A DNA stretch of 46,217 nt, taken from Bacillota bacterium (lineage in GTDB: Bacteria; Bacillota; UBA4882; UBA8346). Both the position numbers and the translations under genes were made by a program. This document shows, in pieces, positions 1 to 9,488 of the stretch; within the stretch, counting starts at the first letter, position 1; each line of letters begins with the position of its first letter. Below the pieces are notes generated by a model. It saw only the letters and a program-made list of their open reading frames with translations. It was not told where the DNA came from and ran no database searches. The DNA lies in the NCBI GenBank assembly GCA_023435565.1, contig JAEYRN010000079.1:1-46217 (forward strand), in the 5' to 3' direction.

Positions 1-2
1 GG

Positions 3-3000
3 AACAGTACCGGGACTTGGGACCTTGTCGATGCCGGATTAAATTGCAGTAATACCAATGATGGTACTAATCCTACTATTATCGAATACAATGGGGCTCT
101 CTACTGCGCCTGGGAAGAAAAGACAAAAACGTATCTCCAAATTCATGTAAAGAAATACGATGGTTTAAATTGGACATATGTAAAGAATGACGAGACTAAT
201 GGTTGGAATTATAATATCGATCTCCCTGCAGCGGCTCCGACATTTTGTATTTTTAACCGTTCGCTTTATGTTTCGTGGGGAGAAACAGCAAAAGTATCCA
301 CAGGAACAGGAACCGTAAATAAAAAACAAATTCGGATAGCTAAATACGATAGTGATACTGATACAAAAATTTTTTTCGATGGTAATATTTCTACCGGTTT
401 GAATAAAGATAATACGCAAAGTGCAGAAAATCCTAGGCTTGCCATTTTAAGTGGAGACCTATGTGTCGCCTGGCAGGAACCGAATGTAACAGGTTTTGGT
501 CAACTTTTGGTAAAGAAGACCCCATTACCGGCTATCACCACCTCCTTAACCATACCCGTCGGCACATATAGCACAACCAACCCTTTTAATATAACCGTTA
601 ACTTTAGTAAATCAGTAACAGTTACCGGTACTCCATATATTCCAATCACACTGGATACCGGTGGGACGGTAAATGCTGCTTATGTAAGCGGCTCTGGGAC
701 AAGCGCTTTAGTATTCCGATATACGGTAGCGTCTGGTCATCTGGATACCGACGGAATTAATCTTGGACCTAATCCGATTATTGTTCTCGGCAGCGGCGGT
801 TCAATAAAGAATCAGGCCGCCAATCTTGATGCCGATCTCAACTTGAATGATGTGCCCGATACGTCAAGAGTTTTGGTGGATGGAGTTGCTCCCTATGTAA
901 GTTCCATCACCCGGCAGAACCCGACCGATGCGATATCTCACTCCGGGAACGTCACCTTCCGGGTAACCTTCACCGAGAATGTTACCGAAGTATCTCCTGG
1001 TGATTTTACTTTAACCGCTACCGGCACCGCCGCCGGAAATATCACCTCTCTTTCTGTAAATAGTGGCGCTGTTATTGATGTTACTGTAAGTTCAATCAGC
1101 GGAAACGGGACCTTAAGTTTGGATCTGAAAAACAGCGGAACCGGAATTGCGGATATGGCCGGCAACGTCATCAATGGAGGTTTCAATAGCGGGGAAACCT
1201 ATATAATTGAGAGAACGGCGGCCACGCCGGTCTTTAACCCTCCGGGCGGGACCTATAATACTCCGTGGGTCTCCATTACCTGCGCCACCGACGGGGCCGC
1301 GATTTACTACACCACCGACGGCAGCGATCCAATCGAATCATCGGCGTTATATAACGGCGCCCCGATCCTGATCACAGGGTCAGCCACTTTAAAGGCCCGG
1401 GCTTTCTTGACCGGCTGGAGTCCCAGTAGTATTGCCAGCCAGTACTATCAGATCAACGGGACCATCATCGGTTGCCGGCCGGGGAATAACGATCCGCAAA
1501 CCTCGCCGAACCGGCTCTTAACCGCCCAGAACTTCGAGGGAGATCTCTCAGTGCAATATAATTCAGCCACCCTACAGCTGGGCAAGGGTAAGACCGGTAG
1601 GCTAACGGATCTTTGGCTCTACTACCCCAATCTGATCGGATACGGTACCGGCCAAATCAAGCCCGGATCCAATATCGTCCAGGCCAAACTGGTGCTGACC
1701 CTCAAAGACGGCAGCGGCAATACCAACAAGCCTTATGGTTTTAAAATATACCGGATTCCCGATCCCGATACAGTCAAAAAAGGTGCCCCATATTTTGGCA
1801 GCGACGGCATCCGGAACGGACTCGACTTCAAATACCGTGATCACCGGCCCGGCATGAATATCCCCTGGTCCGACAGCGCGGCCAATATCAGCGGAATACT
1901 CGTTGAAACCGGCGTCAATCGAAATTTAGAGGATAGTTTTGAATTGGTCCCAGCTGTCTGTGAGGCCAAAGGCTATAATACCATTTTTCTGGATGTCAGC
2001 GCTTCTATCCAAAATTGGGCTAAGGTTAACGAAGCGGAACCAAATCAGGGCTGGTTTTTGACTATTGATACTACTGCCACTCAATGGGCCAACGGCGATC
2101 AACTAGTCTTTTACGGCGGCAGCGCCGATAATACCAGCCAGCGGCCCTACCTGGAAATTACCTATTTGGACGGCAGTCTCACCCAACCGAATGTAGTCGG
2201 CGGGCTCTCTGCTAGTCAAACAAGTACGCAAGTCGCTTTACATTGGACTAATAGCGGTATCAACCCGGTGCGGGTAGTCCGTAAGGAAGGCATGGTTCCC
2301 GGCAGTCCCCAGGACGGGGTCCTGGTGGCGGAAACCAATACCAACGCCACCGGCCTGACTGATACCGGTTTAACCAATGGCGTCATCTATTATTACGCGG
2401 TCTTCCGTTCTGATAATCTCCGGAATTACAGTCGGCGCGCATGGGTCAAGGCAACCCCGGGCAGCGGCGCAATTACCGCGCCGACCGGATTGACCGGCCA
2501 ACTCGCAGGCAATCAACTTACCTTAAACTGGAGTAATGGTTCCAATGCTGACTGGCTGATCATCGAAAAAGGAATTTCAGCAACCGGACCTTGGGACAAA
2601 CTGGTTTACCTGGCCACGGATCAGATCCAGTATACCCTGGACCTGACTAATCCGAACTTCCAATTTACTCCCAATAGCGATTACTATTTCCGAATAGAAG
2701 CGGTTAACAGCAATAATAGTTCGGCGGTTTCCAATATCTATCATTACGGGATGATTCCTGATTTCCTGCCAGCCCCGACTGATCTGACCTGGCAGATCAT
2801 CTCCGCCGGGCGGGTCAACTTGAGCTGGAGTGCAGTTACGGGTGTTGAAGGCTACAAGGTGACTGTCTGTGACGCCAATCAAAAAGAGTTCTGGTCGTAC
2901 AGTCTAGCGGCTAATGCAACTATCTATATGGTGACGGGCTTAAATCCGGGAACAAAGTATCTAATAAAGGTGGCGGTAATTAGAGGCAGTGAGGCAGCGG

Positions 3001-3056
3001 TGGCCTGGACTGAACCGATCACCACCACCGCCGACTTCAAGGGAGGGTTGTTATGA
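3..3056 (+). CDS. Multidomain secreted/surface protein, 5'-truncated by window edge
   Basis: The frame is open from base 3, so the true start lies outside the window; internal TTG or ATG codons should not be taken as the start. The first ~170 residues hold about three repeats of the pattern P-x5-N-x-LY-x-W-x-E followed by a hydrophobic strand and KKYDG-x-W, which resembles beta-propeller blades. Then come two Ig-like modules (about 520-880 and 895-1210), a chitobiase/hexosaminidase C-terminal-like module (about 1228-1450, with YYTTDGSDP), a DNRLRE-like beta-sandwich (about 1475-2190, ending LEITYLDGS), and three fibronectin type III-like domains to the end. No enzymatic motif is visible. The architecture suggests an exported adhesin or cell-surface protein. 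It overlaps the next gene by 4 bp (ATGA), so the two are translationally coupled. Confidence 0.85.
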   Translation, partial: NSTGTWDLVDAGLNCSNTNDGTNPTIIEYNGALYCAWEEKTKTYLQIHVKKYDGLNWTYVKNDETNGWNYNIDLPAAAPTFCIFNRSLYVSWGETAKVSTGTGTVNKKQIRIAKYDSDTDTKIFFDGNISTGLNKDNTQSAENPRLAILSGDLCVAWQEPNVTGFGQLLVKKTPLPAITTSLTIPVGTYSTTNPFNITVNFSKSVTVTGTPYIPITLDTGGTVNAAYVSGSGTSALVFRYTVASGHLDTDGINLGPNPIIVLGSGGSIKNQAANLDADLNLNDVPDTSRVLVDGVAPYVSSITRQNPTDAISHSGNVTFRVTFTENVTEVSPGDFTLTATGTAAGNITSLSVNSGAVIDVTVSSISGNGTLSLDLKNSGTGIADMAGNVINGGFNSGETYIIERTAATPVFNPPGGTYNTPWVSITCATDGAAIYYTTDGSDPIESSALYNGAPILITGSATLKARAFLTGWSPSSIASQYYQINGTIIGCRPGNNDPQTSPNRLLTAQNFEGDLSVQYNSATLQLGKGKTGRLTDLWLYYPNLIGYGTGQIKPGSNIVQAKLVLTLKDGSGNTNKPYGFKIYRIPDPDTVKKGAPYFGSDGIRNGLDFKYRDHRPGMNIPWSDSAANISGILVETGVNRNLEDSFELVPAVCEAKGYNTIFLDVSASIQNWAKVNEAEPNQGWFLTIDTTATQWANGDQLVFYGGSADNTSQRPYLEITYLDGSLTQPNVVGGLSASQTSTQVALHWTNSGINPVRVVRKEGMVPGSPQDGVLVAETNTNATGLTDTGLTNGVIYYYAVFRSDNLRNYSRRAWVKATPGSGAITAPTGLTGQLAGNQLTLNWSNGSNADWLIIEKGISATGPWDKLVYLATDQIQYTLDLTNPNFQFTPNSDYYFRIEAVNSNNSSAVSNIYHYGMIPDFLPAPTDLTWQIISAGRVNLSWSAVTGVEGYKVTVCDANQKEFWSYSLAANATIYMVTGLNPGTKYLIKVAVIRGSEAAVAWTEPITTTADFKGGLL

Positions 3057-3964
3057 TGAAGAAGAATGTAGGAGTCAGGCGACGGGAGTCAGGAGTGGCG
3101 GTGAGAGCGGGAAAGATTATTTACGGTTTAATAATAGCCGCGCATTTGGGTATAACTTTGGCGGGTTGCGGCGGCAGCAGCGGGGGCGGTAAAAAATCAC
3201 CGTCCTCAACTCCCGGAGTAATTAATAATACAATCGGGGTCGGGGTGATTATGCAGAGCCGTTCCACCATGACATTTAGCAGCTTTAACGGCCACCCGAC
3301 CGGTACCGCCTGGAAAAAGATCGATTTGGCACCGGGGACCGGCGGCGTTCGGGAAGTTCCACTGGCGCGGCAAACATATCGGGCGGCGGCCCTTGACTTG
3401 ACGGATAAACTCGCTCTTATTCTGCTGGTCTGGGAAAAAGTAGCGGGTGCCGGGCATTATCAAGTATTTTACCAGGGAAATAAGGTCTGGGATTCCGCGA
3501 CGGTCGACATTACTAAAGACCCGGCCTTTGAAACGAATAACCCCCAAGCTTACCTGGATTCGGACGATAATGGGGAATTAAGCGGTATTATTACCGGGAC
3601 TGGGCAATATTCGTTTCAAATTAAAGCTTTGAGCGGCAATGCCGTAATCGCGCAAGCATCGGTCACCGCTTCTCTGGGAATACATCTCCAATCCCTGCCG
3701 GCCAATATCGGATTCAGCAATCCTAATCTTACTTGGGACCCGGTAACCAGTGTCAATGAATACCGGATTAACTTCAAACTGGCGGGTGAGGATACGGTAA
3801 CAAAGGCTACAGTTGAGAGCGGTACCGTTAGTTATAATGTAAGTCTGACATTGGGAGCTTCCACCGGCGGCCGCTATTACGATGTCTATTTTGACGCGCG
3901 GTACCTGGAGGGCGGGAATCCGGTGGAGATTAGCCGGGGGATCGGCCCAATTATTGAACTGTGA
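3053..3964 (+). CDS. Putative lipoprotein with Fn3-like C-terminal half
   Basis: This 303-residue protein starts at ATG in an ATGA overlap with the preceding gene, behind GGGAGGG. The N-terminus has a long basic n-region, a hydrophobic stretch and the lipobox LAGC at about residues 36-39, followed by a Gly/Ser-rich linker, so it should be a membrane-anchored lipoprotein. The remainder is beta-rich with a repeated pattern (LVWEKVAGAGHYQVFY, later LTWDPVTSVNEYRINF) typical of fibronectin III strands. The n-region (residues ~6-21) is encoded by a 7-bp repeat tract (see the repeat at 3069-3103), so the signal peptide appears lengthened by an in-frame repeat. It is probably expressed with the upstream surface protein. 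Function unknown. Confidence 0.8.
   Translation: MMKKNVGVRRRESGVAVRAGKIIYGLIIAAHLGITLAGCGGSSGGGKKSPSSTPGVINNTIGVGVIMQSRSTMTFSSFNGHPTGTAWKKIDLAPGTGGVREVPLARQTYRAAALDLTDKLALILLVWEKVAGAGHYQVFYQGNKVWDSATVDITKDPAFETNNPQAYLDSDDNGELSGIITGTGQYSFQIKALSGNAVIAQASVTASLGIHLQSLPANIGFSNPNLTWDPVTSVNEYRINFKLAGEDTVTKATVESGTVSYNVSLTLGASTGGRYYDVYFDARYLEGGNPVEISRGIGPIIEL
3069..3103 (+). repeat. Degenerate 7-bp tandem repeat inside a coding sequence
   Basis: Consecutive heptads read TAGGAGT, CAGGCGA, CGGGAGT, CAGGAGT, GGCGGTG. The same CAGGAGT/CGGGAGT units recur at the 3' end of whiA (24806-24830). Here they encode part of the signal-peptide n-region of the lipoprotein. Confidence 0.7.
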
Positions 3965-4040
3965 TTGCAGATCGAAAAATAATTTCTGTTTAAAAGTTTT
4001 AAACATTTTTGTTAATAATTATTCTACCGGCCTTTTAATC

Positions 4041-4080
4041 AAAAAGTTCAGGAGTTCTTTAGGGAACCCTGTACTTTTTT
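4041..4080 (+). terminator. Rho-independent terminator after the lipoprotein gene
   Basis: The 12-nt arms AAAAAGTTCAGG and CCTGTACTTTTT (one mismatch) flank a 14-nt loop, with a T run at the 3' end. It lies 77 bp after the stop of the lipoprotein gene. Confidence 0.7.
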
Positions 4081-4100
4081 TGCCAAGGTACAGTACCCAT

Positions 4101-4257
4101 TTATTTCCGCCATACGTCATCTAACACATCTCCCCATGGCACATGGTGCGTATCATTCGGTTCTTCAAATTCCAGTATGACTTTGATTTCTTCCAGAGAA
4201 AAATGATAAGATTTATAACGGTTTATCAATAATCTGATTCGTTTCAAAAAACAATAT
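4101..4257 (-). pseudogene. Possible gene remnant, unrecognised
   Basis: On the minus strand there is a stop-bounded frame of 52 codons with no proper start. It contains YHFSLEEIKVILEFEEP and ends VPWGDVLDDVWRK before TAA. The composition looks protein-like (alternating acidic and hydrophobic residues), with a slight resemblance to MerR-type helix-turn-helix sequence, but no family can be assigned. It could be chance. Confidence 0.2.
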
Positions 4258-4406
4258 GCTTAAATAAGAGTTAATTTTTACAGTTATGGAAGGAATTTTG
4301 ACCATCAAAAAATAATTATGTCACTTGGAAACAAATCAGGCAAATTTTCGTAATAAAATATCAGTCAGGCAATTATGATAATTCGATAATTACCACCATT
4401 TACATA

Positions 4407-4475
4407 TAAGTTGAAATAAATTTCTAATATAGAATCAGCCCAAGCTGAAGAGATTAATGAATTTATTTCAACTTA
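4407..4475. repeat. 16-bp perfect inverted repeat
   Basis: The arms are TAAGTTGAAATAAATT (4407-4422) and AATTTATTTCAACTTA (4460-4475), perfectly complementary, with a 37-nt loop. There is no T run, so this is not a standard terminator. It may be a small mobile-element remnant or an mRNA leader structure. Confidence 0.75.
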
Positions 4476-4488
4476 TTACAGTTGTAAT

Positions 4489-4570
4489 AGGATGAAGTAA
4501 ATACTGATTTGATACCATTTGCGTTCGGCAATAAGAATGCAAGTCTTGGGTAAGCAATTTACTTCATCCT
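4489..4570. repeat. 14-bp perfect inverted repeat flanking a candidate promoter
   Basis: The arms are AGGATGAAGTAAAT (4489-4502) and ATTTACTTCATCCT (4557-4570). The 54-nt interior holds a weak sigma-A-like promoter, TTGATA at 4509 and TAAGAA at 4532 with a 17-bp spacer. The right arm ends 25 bp before the ATG of the exporter operon. Confidence 0.65.
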
Positions 4571-4595
4571 ATATGGAGAAAGGCTTCAGGAAAAC

Positions 4596-7085
4596 ATGGC
4601 GATCATCATCAAATTTATATTAAAGAACATTAGGGAGAAAAAGTTTCGGACCTTTCTGATTCTTTTTTCGATCACCCTTTCCACCGCTTTGTTCTTTGCT
4701 TCGGTATCCCTTTCCGGGACTCTTGAAAAGACATTTATGGAGAGAGTCAAAAAATATATCGGTACTGCTGATTTAGTGATTCACGCGAACCAGCATTCTC
4801 CCGATTGGGCTTTTTTGGTTGACAATGCCCAAAAGTTCTCCGATTATCTGGAATACGCGGTGGGTTCCGTGGAAATACGAGGTTCATATAAGAACAAATC
4901 TGAGTCGATAGATATTGATATTAAAGGTTTTAAACTTGAAGAGCTAAGTTTATTGAACTCTTACGCCCTAAAACAAGAATGGAATTTACAGCCGTTTATT
5001 GGTAAAAAGATTATTCTCAGCGAAAAAACAGCACAGCAAAACGGTTTAAAAATTGGTGACCATATTGAGATAGAGCTTAGGGGAGAAAAACAACGTTTTC
5101 GGATTGTTGGTATTGCTGAACCTTATGGTTTATTTCAAGAGGATGGATTGTCTAATACAGCGGTTGCACCTTTGTCAACCATGGCTAGAATATCCGAAAT
5201 CCCCGGTAAAATTACCCTAGCTTTTCTTAAAGTAAAAGATCCTTCCCGTATTGAAGAAACCATCAAATTATTGAGCAAGGAATACCGGAGGTATACTGTA
5301 AGAGAGCCGTTTTCCAAAGAGGAGGTTAAACGGCATACCGAATCGGTTACTACCCCCTTTTTAATCATGGTATTCCTAGTATTATTTATGAGTGTTTTTA
5401 TTATCTATTCTTCCTTCAAAGTTATTACCAAAGAAAGATTGCCGGTAATTGGAACATTTCGTAGTATAGGTGCTACCCGAAAGACAACCGATATTGTGTT
5501 ATTCGCTGAAAGTTTTTTATATGGTTTTATTGGCGGTATTTTTGGTTGTATATTAGGGCTTGGAATTTTAAAACTGATGTCGGTCTTAATGACCCCGGAT
5601 TGGTTGTCCGGCGTAAAAAGTTCGGTTCAATTCAGCCTCTGGCATTTAATGGCCGCGTTTGGGCTTGCTTTAGTTTTACCTTTTATAAGTTCATTTTTTC
5701 CGATAGTCAAAATTTCCAAAGTTCCGGTCAAGGATATTATTTTAAATACAATGGAGAAACCGAGAAAGAAAAAGACTTACAAGTGGTTGATGGGGCTTTT
5801 TTGTTTGGGGATAGCCACTATTCCCCCTTTTTTCGCACCGAAAGAGATGGCGTTATTGATTGATGTTATTGCAATGTTAGCAGCGATCTCAGCGGCGGTA
5901 CTTTTGGTTCCCTATATTACATCCGGATTTTTAAAAGTATTTGAAAAAGTCTATAGTGTTTTACTAGGAAACGAAGGTATTTTAGCAGCCAAAAATTTAC
6001 GAGATAATAAAAGTATTCTTAATAACATATCTTTGTTGGCCATTGGCATTTCTAGTTTATTAATGATTAACACGATAAACTTTAGCGTAATTAAAGAAGT
6101 GGCTAACTTTTTTAAGGATGGGACTTTTGATGTCTGGATGTGGTATTATCAAGCAGATCGCAGATTTGAGGCTGTTCTTCGCGGAATGGAAGGAATCAAG
6201 GGAGTATATGGAGTTTATGCAGCAAACCAGGTTGAAGCCGACGGCCATAAAGATAAGATCAACTTAATTCATGGGATTAATATTCACCGCCATCTGGATT
6301 ATTGGAATCTTAATATAGAGGGCAATCGGGAAAAAGTATTACAGGATTTGGATAAAGATCGCAATATATTAATCGCATATATCCTAAAAGATAAGCTTGG
6401 TGTAGAACAAGGAGATTCTCTAGTACTTAATTTGGCGCGCGGTAAAAGGACTTACAAAGTGATTGGATTTTTTAATTCGATGATGTGGGGTGGTAACTAT
6501 GCCCTGGTTTCCAGTCGCTTTCTCAAACTGGATATGAAATTGCAAACTTATGGCACCTTATTTATTAAGACATCTCAAGATCCTGATCTGGTGGTTAAAG
6601 ATGTTCAAAAAAAATTTAAAAAGAGCAGACCTTGGGTACGAACAATGAGCCAGTTGACTGCCGATGACCTAAAAGCGAACCAACAAATGTTCATTATTTT
6701 GCAAGGCTTTTCAGTTATGACTCTAATAATTGGGGTTTTCGGCATCTTTAATAATTTAGTAATCAGTTTCATTGAACGGAAGCGTTCGTTGGCCATGATG
6801 CGTTCGGTGGGAATGAGTAGAAAACAAACGCTGAAAATGATTTTAATTGAATCTTTAACTGGTGGAATAATCGGTGGGAGTGTCGGTGTTTTCACGGGAA
6901 CATTATTAATTTCACTAGTACCGTTTCTATTACGGGCAATAGACCAAGTTGTCCCAATTCATTACTCGCTAAAGGAATACTTAATCTCTTTCGGCGCCGG
7001 TATAATAATAACGGTAGCTGCTTCCGTTAGCCCCGGTTTAAAATCTTCGAAACTAAATATTATTGAAGCAATCAAGTATGAATAG
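4596..7085 (+). CDS. ABC transporter permease, MacB/FtsX type with two FtsX modules
   Basis: This 829-residue membrane protein starts at ATG 4596 with AGGAAA just upstream. The layout is an N-terminal membrane helix (~18-40), a large extracytoplasmic domain (~45-250), a block of three helices (~255-375), a central pair of helices (~400-445), a second extracytoplasmic domain (~480-690) and a final three-helix FtsX block (~700-820). Two FtsX modules in one chain is typical of Gram-positive lipoprotein, peptide or antibiotic exporters. The second FtsX block carries the family pattern ERKRSLAMMRSVGMSRKQ. It is followed 14 bp later by its ATPase and then an adaptor lipoprotein, so this is a three-part efflux operon. 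The substrate is not deducible. Confidence 0.9.
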   Translation: MAIIIKFILKNIREKKFRTFLILFSITLSTALFFASVSLSGTLEKTFMERVKKYIGTADLVIHANQHSPDWAFLVDNAQKFSDYLEYAVGSVEIRGSYKNKSESIDIDIKGFKLEELSLLNSYALKQEWNLQPFIGKKIILSEKTAQQNGLKIGDHIEIELRGEKQRFRIVGIAEPYGLFQEDGLSNTAVAPLSTMARISEIPGKITLAFLKVKDPSRIEETIKLLSKEYRRYTVREPFSKEEVKRHTESVTTPFLIMVFLVLFMSVFIIYSSFKVITKERLPVIGTFRSIGATRKTTDIVLFAESFLYGFIGGIFGCILGLGILKLMSVLMTPDWLSGVKSSVQFSLWHLMAAFGLALVLPFISSFFPIVKISKVPVKDIILNTMEKPRKKKTYKWLMGLFCLGIATIPPFFAPKEMALLIDVIAMLAAISAAVLLVPYITSGFLKVFEKVYSVLLGNEGILAAKNLRDNKSILNNISLLAIGISSLLMINTINFSVIKEVANFFKDGTFDVWMWYYQADRRFEAVLRGMEGIKGVYGVYAANQVEADGHKDKINLIHGINIHRHLDYWNLNIEGNREKVLQDLDKDRNILIAYILKDKLGVEQGDSLVLNLARGKRTYKVIGFFNSMMWGGNYALVSSRFLKLDMKLQTYGTLFIKTSQDPDLVVKDVQKKFKKSRPWVRTMSQLTADDLKANQQMFIILQGFSVMTLIIGVFGIFNNLVISFIERKRSLAMMRSVGMSRKQTLKMILIESLTGGIIGGSVGVFTGTLLISLVPFLLRAIDQVVPIHYSLKEYLISFGAGIIITVAASVSPGLKSSKLNIIEAIKYE

Positions 7086-7099
7086 AGGTGAAACTACAA

Positions 7100-7789
7100 A
7101 TGATTAGACCGGCGGTGGAAGCGGTAAATGTTTGGAAAAGCTTCCTACTTGGCGAAATTGAAGTTGAAGTCTTAAAGAATATTAATATTACCATCAAGTC
7201 AGGCGAGTTTGTTTCAATCATGGGACCTTCCGGTTCGGGTAAAAGTACCCTGTTATATCTAATCGGAGGTTTGGATAAACCTACTTCGGGCAATATCAAG
7301 ATTAATGGCAAAGAGTTATCGAATATGCAAGATGAAGAGGAAAGTTTACTCCGACGTAGGGATTTGGGTTTTGTATTTCAGTTTTACAACCTAATTCCAA
7401 ATTTAAACGTGGCTGAGAATGTAATGTTACCAGTCCTGTTGGATGGTAAAAAGCTTAAGAATGAAGAAAGAAAATTGGACCAAATTCTCGAAGATGTTGG
7501 TCTTACAGACCGGAGGTATCATACTCCAAGGGAACTATCAGGCGGACAACAACAACGGGTGGCAATTGCCAGGGCTTTGATTAATGAACCTGATATTATC
7601 TTAGCGGATGAGCCAATCGGGAATCTCGATAGTAAAACAGGGACTGAGATCATGAAATTATTAAAACGAATCAATCAAGAACGCGGCAAAACTATTATTC
7701 AAGTTACGCATTCAGAGGAAGCCGCAGCGTATGGGGATAGGATTATCCATGTTCGGGATGGAAAGGTATGGGATGACAATGAAAATTAA
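7100..7789 (+). CDS. ABC transporter ATP-binding protein, LolD/MacB family
   Basis: This is the ATPase partner of the preceding permease. Walker A is GPSGSGKST (about residues 42-50), the signature is LSGGQQQRVAIARAL, Walker B is DIILADEP with D-loop GNLDS, and the H-loop is THSEEAA. Length (229 residues) is normal. I chose ATG 7100 because AGAGGTG at 7085-7091 sits at ideal spacing; the GTG at 7088 is inside that ribosome binding site. The last 17 bp overlap the start of the adaptor gene. Confidence 0.92.
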   Translation: MIRPAVEAVNVWKSFLLGEIEVEVLKNINITIKSGEFVSIMGPSGSGKSTLLYLIGGLDKPTSGNIKINGKELSNMQDEEESLLRRRDLGFVFQFYNLIPNLNVAENVMLPVLLDGKKLKNEERKLDQILEDVGLTDRRYHTPRELSGGQQQRVAIARALINEPDIILADEPIGNLDSKTGTEIMKLLKRINQERGKTIIQVTHSEEAAAYGDRIIHVRDGKVWDDNEN

Positions 7790-8744
7790 TCTAAGGCTTG
7801 TTTTTATTTTATTTATGATTTGCCTATTGGTTACAAGCACTGGTTGTAAAAGGGAAAAGAAGGCCGCTGCATCGGAAACAAAAGTAGAAGAGCCGAAAAT
7901 AGTTGAGGCCTTTGGAGTCGTTATTGCCAGAGACTACAAAGATATAAACTTGGATTTTTTAGCCCAGATTGTTAAGTTACCGGTAAAAGACGGCCAAAAC
8001 GTGAGTATGGGTGAACCTTTAATCTATTTGAATATCAACGATTATCAAACTATGATTAAGAATAAAGAAAACGAATTAAATCAAGCCCGTTTTGAATTGA
8101 TGAAATTGAAGAAGAACCTGAAAGATGCACGTGATGCTTATGAAAAATCTCGTAGACAATTGGCAGACAAAGAAGCATTGTTTAACGAAGGTATTCTTTC
8201 AAAAAAAGAATTGGATGATTTCAAGGATTTCGTCAAGGAAAAAGAAAAAGTTATTACCGATATCAATCTTTCTTTAGAACAAGGTTCCGGAGTGAATGGA
8301 ATAGAGGTTCAATCGGAGCGGGTATCGGTTTTAGAATATGATTTAATTCGGATGAAAAATAAATTAAACCAAAGCTTTTTAAAGGGCAATGTAATTGTAT
8401 CTGACTATCCCAAAGCAGTAGTATATGGAATTTCTTGCGCGGCCGGGTATACCGTCGGTGTAGGAGAGAACCAACAAAAACTGTTAAGTATTATGGATCT
8501 GGATAGTTTATATGTATTGGCCGATGTTGCCGAAGAATTTATCAAAGATGTCAAAATCGGCAAAGTAGCGACAATTATACCGGTAGCCGATAATTCCCGT
8601 AAATATTATGGTAAAATAACCAGGATCGCCGATATGGCATTCCAAAAGAATGGCGAAACTAATGTTACTGTGGAAATATCCATTGATGAACAGGATGGAT
8701 TTTTAAGGCCTAATTTCAACGTAGATGTGGAGATTGAAAAGTAG
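7773..8744 (+). CDS. Efflux adaptor lipoprotein, HlyD/MacA-like
   Basis: The protein has a short signal peptide ending in the lipobox STGC (about 20 residues from the ATG), so it is membrane-anchored. It has the membrane-fusion-protein layout: a lipoyl half-motif (about KLPVKDGQNVSMGEPLIYL), a long coiled-coil hairpin (~80-185), the second lipoyl half and a beta-barrel region near the C-terminus (LYVLADVAEEFIKDVKIG). I start it at ATG 7773, preceded by AAAGG and overlapping the ATPase gene; ATG 7779 is an alternative. The frame is open further upstream to 7731, but that would hide the signal peptide. It should link the permease to the cell surface in the three-gene exporter. Confidence 0.88.
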   Translation: MTMKINLRLVFILFMICLLVTSTGCKREKKAAASETKVEEPKIVEAFGVVIARDYKDINLDFLAQIVKLPVKDGQNVSMGEPLIYLNINDYQTMIKNKENELNQARFELMKLKKNLKDARDAYEKSRRQLADKEALFNEGILSKKELDDFKDFVKEKEKVITDINLSLEQGSGVNGIEVQSERVSVLEYDLIRMKNKLNQSFLKGNVIVSDYPKAVVYGISCAAGYTVGVGENQQKLLSIMDLDSLYVLADVAEEFIKDVKIGKVATIIPVADNSRKYYGKITRIADMAFQKNGETNVTVEISIDEQDGFLRPNFNVDVEIEK

Positions 8745-8762
8745 ATATAGAAAGTAGGAGAA

Positions 8763-9488
8763 TTAGTCCGTTTTTTGGCGGAACTTATGGAGCAGGAATC
8801 GGATTATCACCAGATGGATAAATAAACCCGCCAGAATACTGAACCAGTATATTTGATGGTTGCGCCCGATTTCCAAATAGGCTTTGGAAATCCAGTAGGT
8901 AGGAATAAATCCGGCCAATAGTTGCCAGGGCATTGGGATAAAGAGGATGACCAAAGGCGCAAAGTATAAAATACCGGTAGCTTTTGCCAGGGCTAGACCT
9001 TCAATCTTATTAGCCGCAAACGTTCCGAGAAACAATGCCACCATCGGGGCTTCCAATGAAGCCATGATTATAACCGGGAGTATCGACAAATAATTGGTTT
9101 TCGTTAAACCTGCAACCATTAGTCCGATGATGGTAAAAACGATATTGATCGCCACAGGCAATCCGGTGCGGTATAGTAAAAACCTGGATTTTGACAGCGG
9201 TGTTACCGCGATAAAATTGAGAATCTGTTCGTCCCGTTCATCCAAGAGCAGGAACCCGATGATCATCCCAAAAAAGGATGGTATCGACAGTACTATAAAA
9301 CTCATCAGAAGCGGGTAGTAGGGTTCCAGGCTGAACTGGTAGTTTTGGATTAAAAATTTGTTCAAATAAATAGTTATAAATCGGATTAGCAAAGCCATTA
9401 TTATGGAACCGAAAGGTATATATACCAGTAAGGAATCACGGGTGATATTTTTTAAGTCACCGATTAAAAGCGCTTTGATCCGTTTCAT
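8763..9488 (-). CDS. ABC-2 type exporter permease
   Basis: This is a 241-residue integral membrane protein with about six hydrophobic helices and the ABC-2 exporter pattern, including LLDERDEQILNFIAVTPLSKSRFLLYR between helices 2 and 3. It starts at ATG 9488 behind CCGGAGG. It is convergent with the adaptor gene, only 18 bp away. Its partner ATPase upstream is truncated, so the transporter may be non-functional or may borrow another ATPase. The permease itself shows no lesion. Confidence 0.85.
   Translation of the reverse strand: MKRIKALLIGDLKNITRDSLLVYIPFGSIIMALLIRFITIYLNKFLIQNYQFSLEPYYPLLMSFIVLSIPSFFGMIIGFLLLDERDEQILNFIAVTPLSKSRFLLYRTGLPVAINIVFTIIGLMVAGLTKTNYLSILPVIIMASLEAPMVALFLGTFAANKIEGLALAKATGILYFAPLVILFIPMPWQLLAGFIPTYWISKAYLEIGRNHQIYWFSILAGLFIHLVIIRFLLHKFRQKTD

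Larger units (their letters stand above)
4081..4595. other. AT-rich gene-free stretch with two long inverted repeats
   Basis: No supportable intact gene lies between the terminator at 4041-4080 and the permease start at 4596. The stretch contains a possible minus-strand gene remnant (4101-4257) and two stem-loop structures at 4407-4475 and 4489-4570, described separately. Confidence 0.6.

Noticed and set aside
399..401. TTG at 399 as start of the first protein
   Set aside because: The frame is open to the window edge with matching repeat domains upstream of 399.
4122..4260. Functional minus-strand gene in the 4.1-kb intergenic region
   Set aside because: No start codon or ribosome binding site and a stop just upstream; kept only as a possible remnant.
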